Part shown: piece after piece, positions 6,973-7,279 of the stretch
Numbering within the stretch: position 1 is the stretch's first letter
Layout: each line of letters starts with the position of its first letter
Origin: Vicinamibacteria bacterium
GTDB taxonomy: Bacteria; Acidobacteriota; Vicinamibacteria; Vicinamibacterales; 2-12-FULL-66-21
Direction of reading: 5' to 3'
DNA: 7,279 bases
Assembly: GCA_025937075.1 (NCBI GenBank)
Contig: JAICSD010000231.1
Span: 1 to 7,279 of the forward strand
Notes under the pieces: model-generated
What the model saw: only the letters and a program-made list of their open reading frames with translations
Told to the model about the DNA's origin: nothing
Database searches by the model: none
Translations under genes and position numbers: made by a program

Positions 6973-7279
6973 TTACACCCGCCATGACGCTTCGACGAAC
7001 AATCGGTGCTCCTCGCCGAGGTCGCGCGCGGCCGGTGTCACGATAGAGCGCTCGCCGATTACAATTTTGCGACCGTGCCGAATCGCCTGCCGAACGTCTT
7101 CTTCGCAGACGAACTCCGAAGGCTTTTCAGCCAGTGCGCCCTCGGGCTTGGCGGTCGGAGCCGCGCCATCAGGGGCTGAGGCACGCGCCGGTTGGACGGG
7201 CGTCGAAGGCACGTAGCCCCGCGATTCCAGGAACTCGTCGATGCGCCGTGCAAGGACGTCCGCGGCGATGCCGCCCGCC
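6973..7279 (-). CDS. C-terminal part of an unassigned protein, 5' end outside the window
   Basis: The minus-strand frame is open from the right edge of the window to TAA at 6975-6973, giving 101 visible residues. The GTG at 7212 is internal, because coding-like sequence (ARRIDEFLESRGYVP) continues upstream of it. Three parts can be seen: an amphipathic helix at the edge of the window, an Ala/Pro-rich linker of about 30 residues, and a compact C-terminal domain reading FVCEEDVRQAIRHGRKIVI then GERSIVTPAARDLGEE. The pattern of an acidic start, DVR.A...G, and IVTP.AR, resembles short segments in microcompartment-related proteins such as EutQ, where a similar ITANDIRAA...ITPEAR segment occurs. 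That likeness is from memory and is weak evidence for function. The window does not show the catalytic part, so no product name is given. Confidence 0.7.
   Translation of the reverse strand, partial: AGGIAADVLARRIDEFLESRGYVPSTPVQPARASAPDGAAPTAKPEGALAEKPSEFVCEEDVRQAIRHGRKIVIGERSIVTPAARDLGEEHRLFVEASWRV

Overview
The window is GC-rich, densely coding bacterial DNA from a Gram-negative organism. Two proteins carry Sec signal peptides, one is an outer-membrane-type murein lipoprotein, and the secreted pair in the middle belongs to protein types I associate mainly with Acidobacteriota (a Vicinamibacteria-like lineage is my best guess). The taxonomic guess is inference from protein style and base composition; there is no rRNA or other marker here.

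Layout. The plus strand carries, left to right: the 3' part of a TPR-repeat protein (1-1079); a gene-free stretch of about 410 bases with several hairpins (1080-1488); a small secreted protein of unknown function (1489-2016); a secreted EF-hand-type calcium-binding protein 29 bases further on (2046-3080), closed by a hairpin terminator; and a 61-residue single-pass membrane protein (3151-3336). The minus strand, read from the right edge, carries: the C-terminal end of an unassigned protein (6973-7279); a 265-base gap with a good sigma-70 promoter and an unusually structured leader; an MltD-like lytic transglycosylase lipoprotein with two LysM domains (4974-6707), followed by a clear intrinsic terminator; and a complete YifB/ComM-family AAA+ ATPase (3355-4863). 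The two strands converge at 3336/3355, where both stop codons lie inside one shared hairpin.

How the genes may fit together. The secreted pair (1489-3080) looks like a two-gene operon: each start has a good Shine-Dalgarno site, the gap is short, and one terminator closes both. The calcium-binding member has lost the acidic residues of one of its expected loops. The MltD-like enzyme trims peptidoglycan, and the ComM-like helicase acts in DNA uptake and recombination in species where it has been studied. They are neighbours on one strand but separated by a terminator, so joint regulation is not supported.

The least explained element is the approximately 190-nt leader of the MltD-like gene. By hand it folds into a three-way-junction-like domain followed by a second domain capped by a GCGA tetraloop. 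It is the best candidate here for an undescribed regulatory RNA. I see no mobile element, CRISPR array, tRNA or rRNA.
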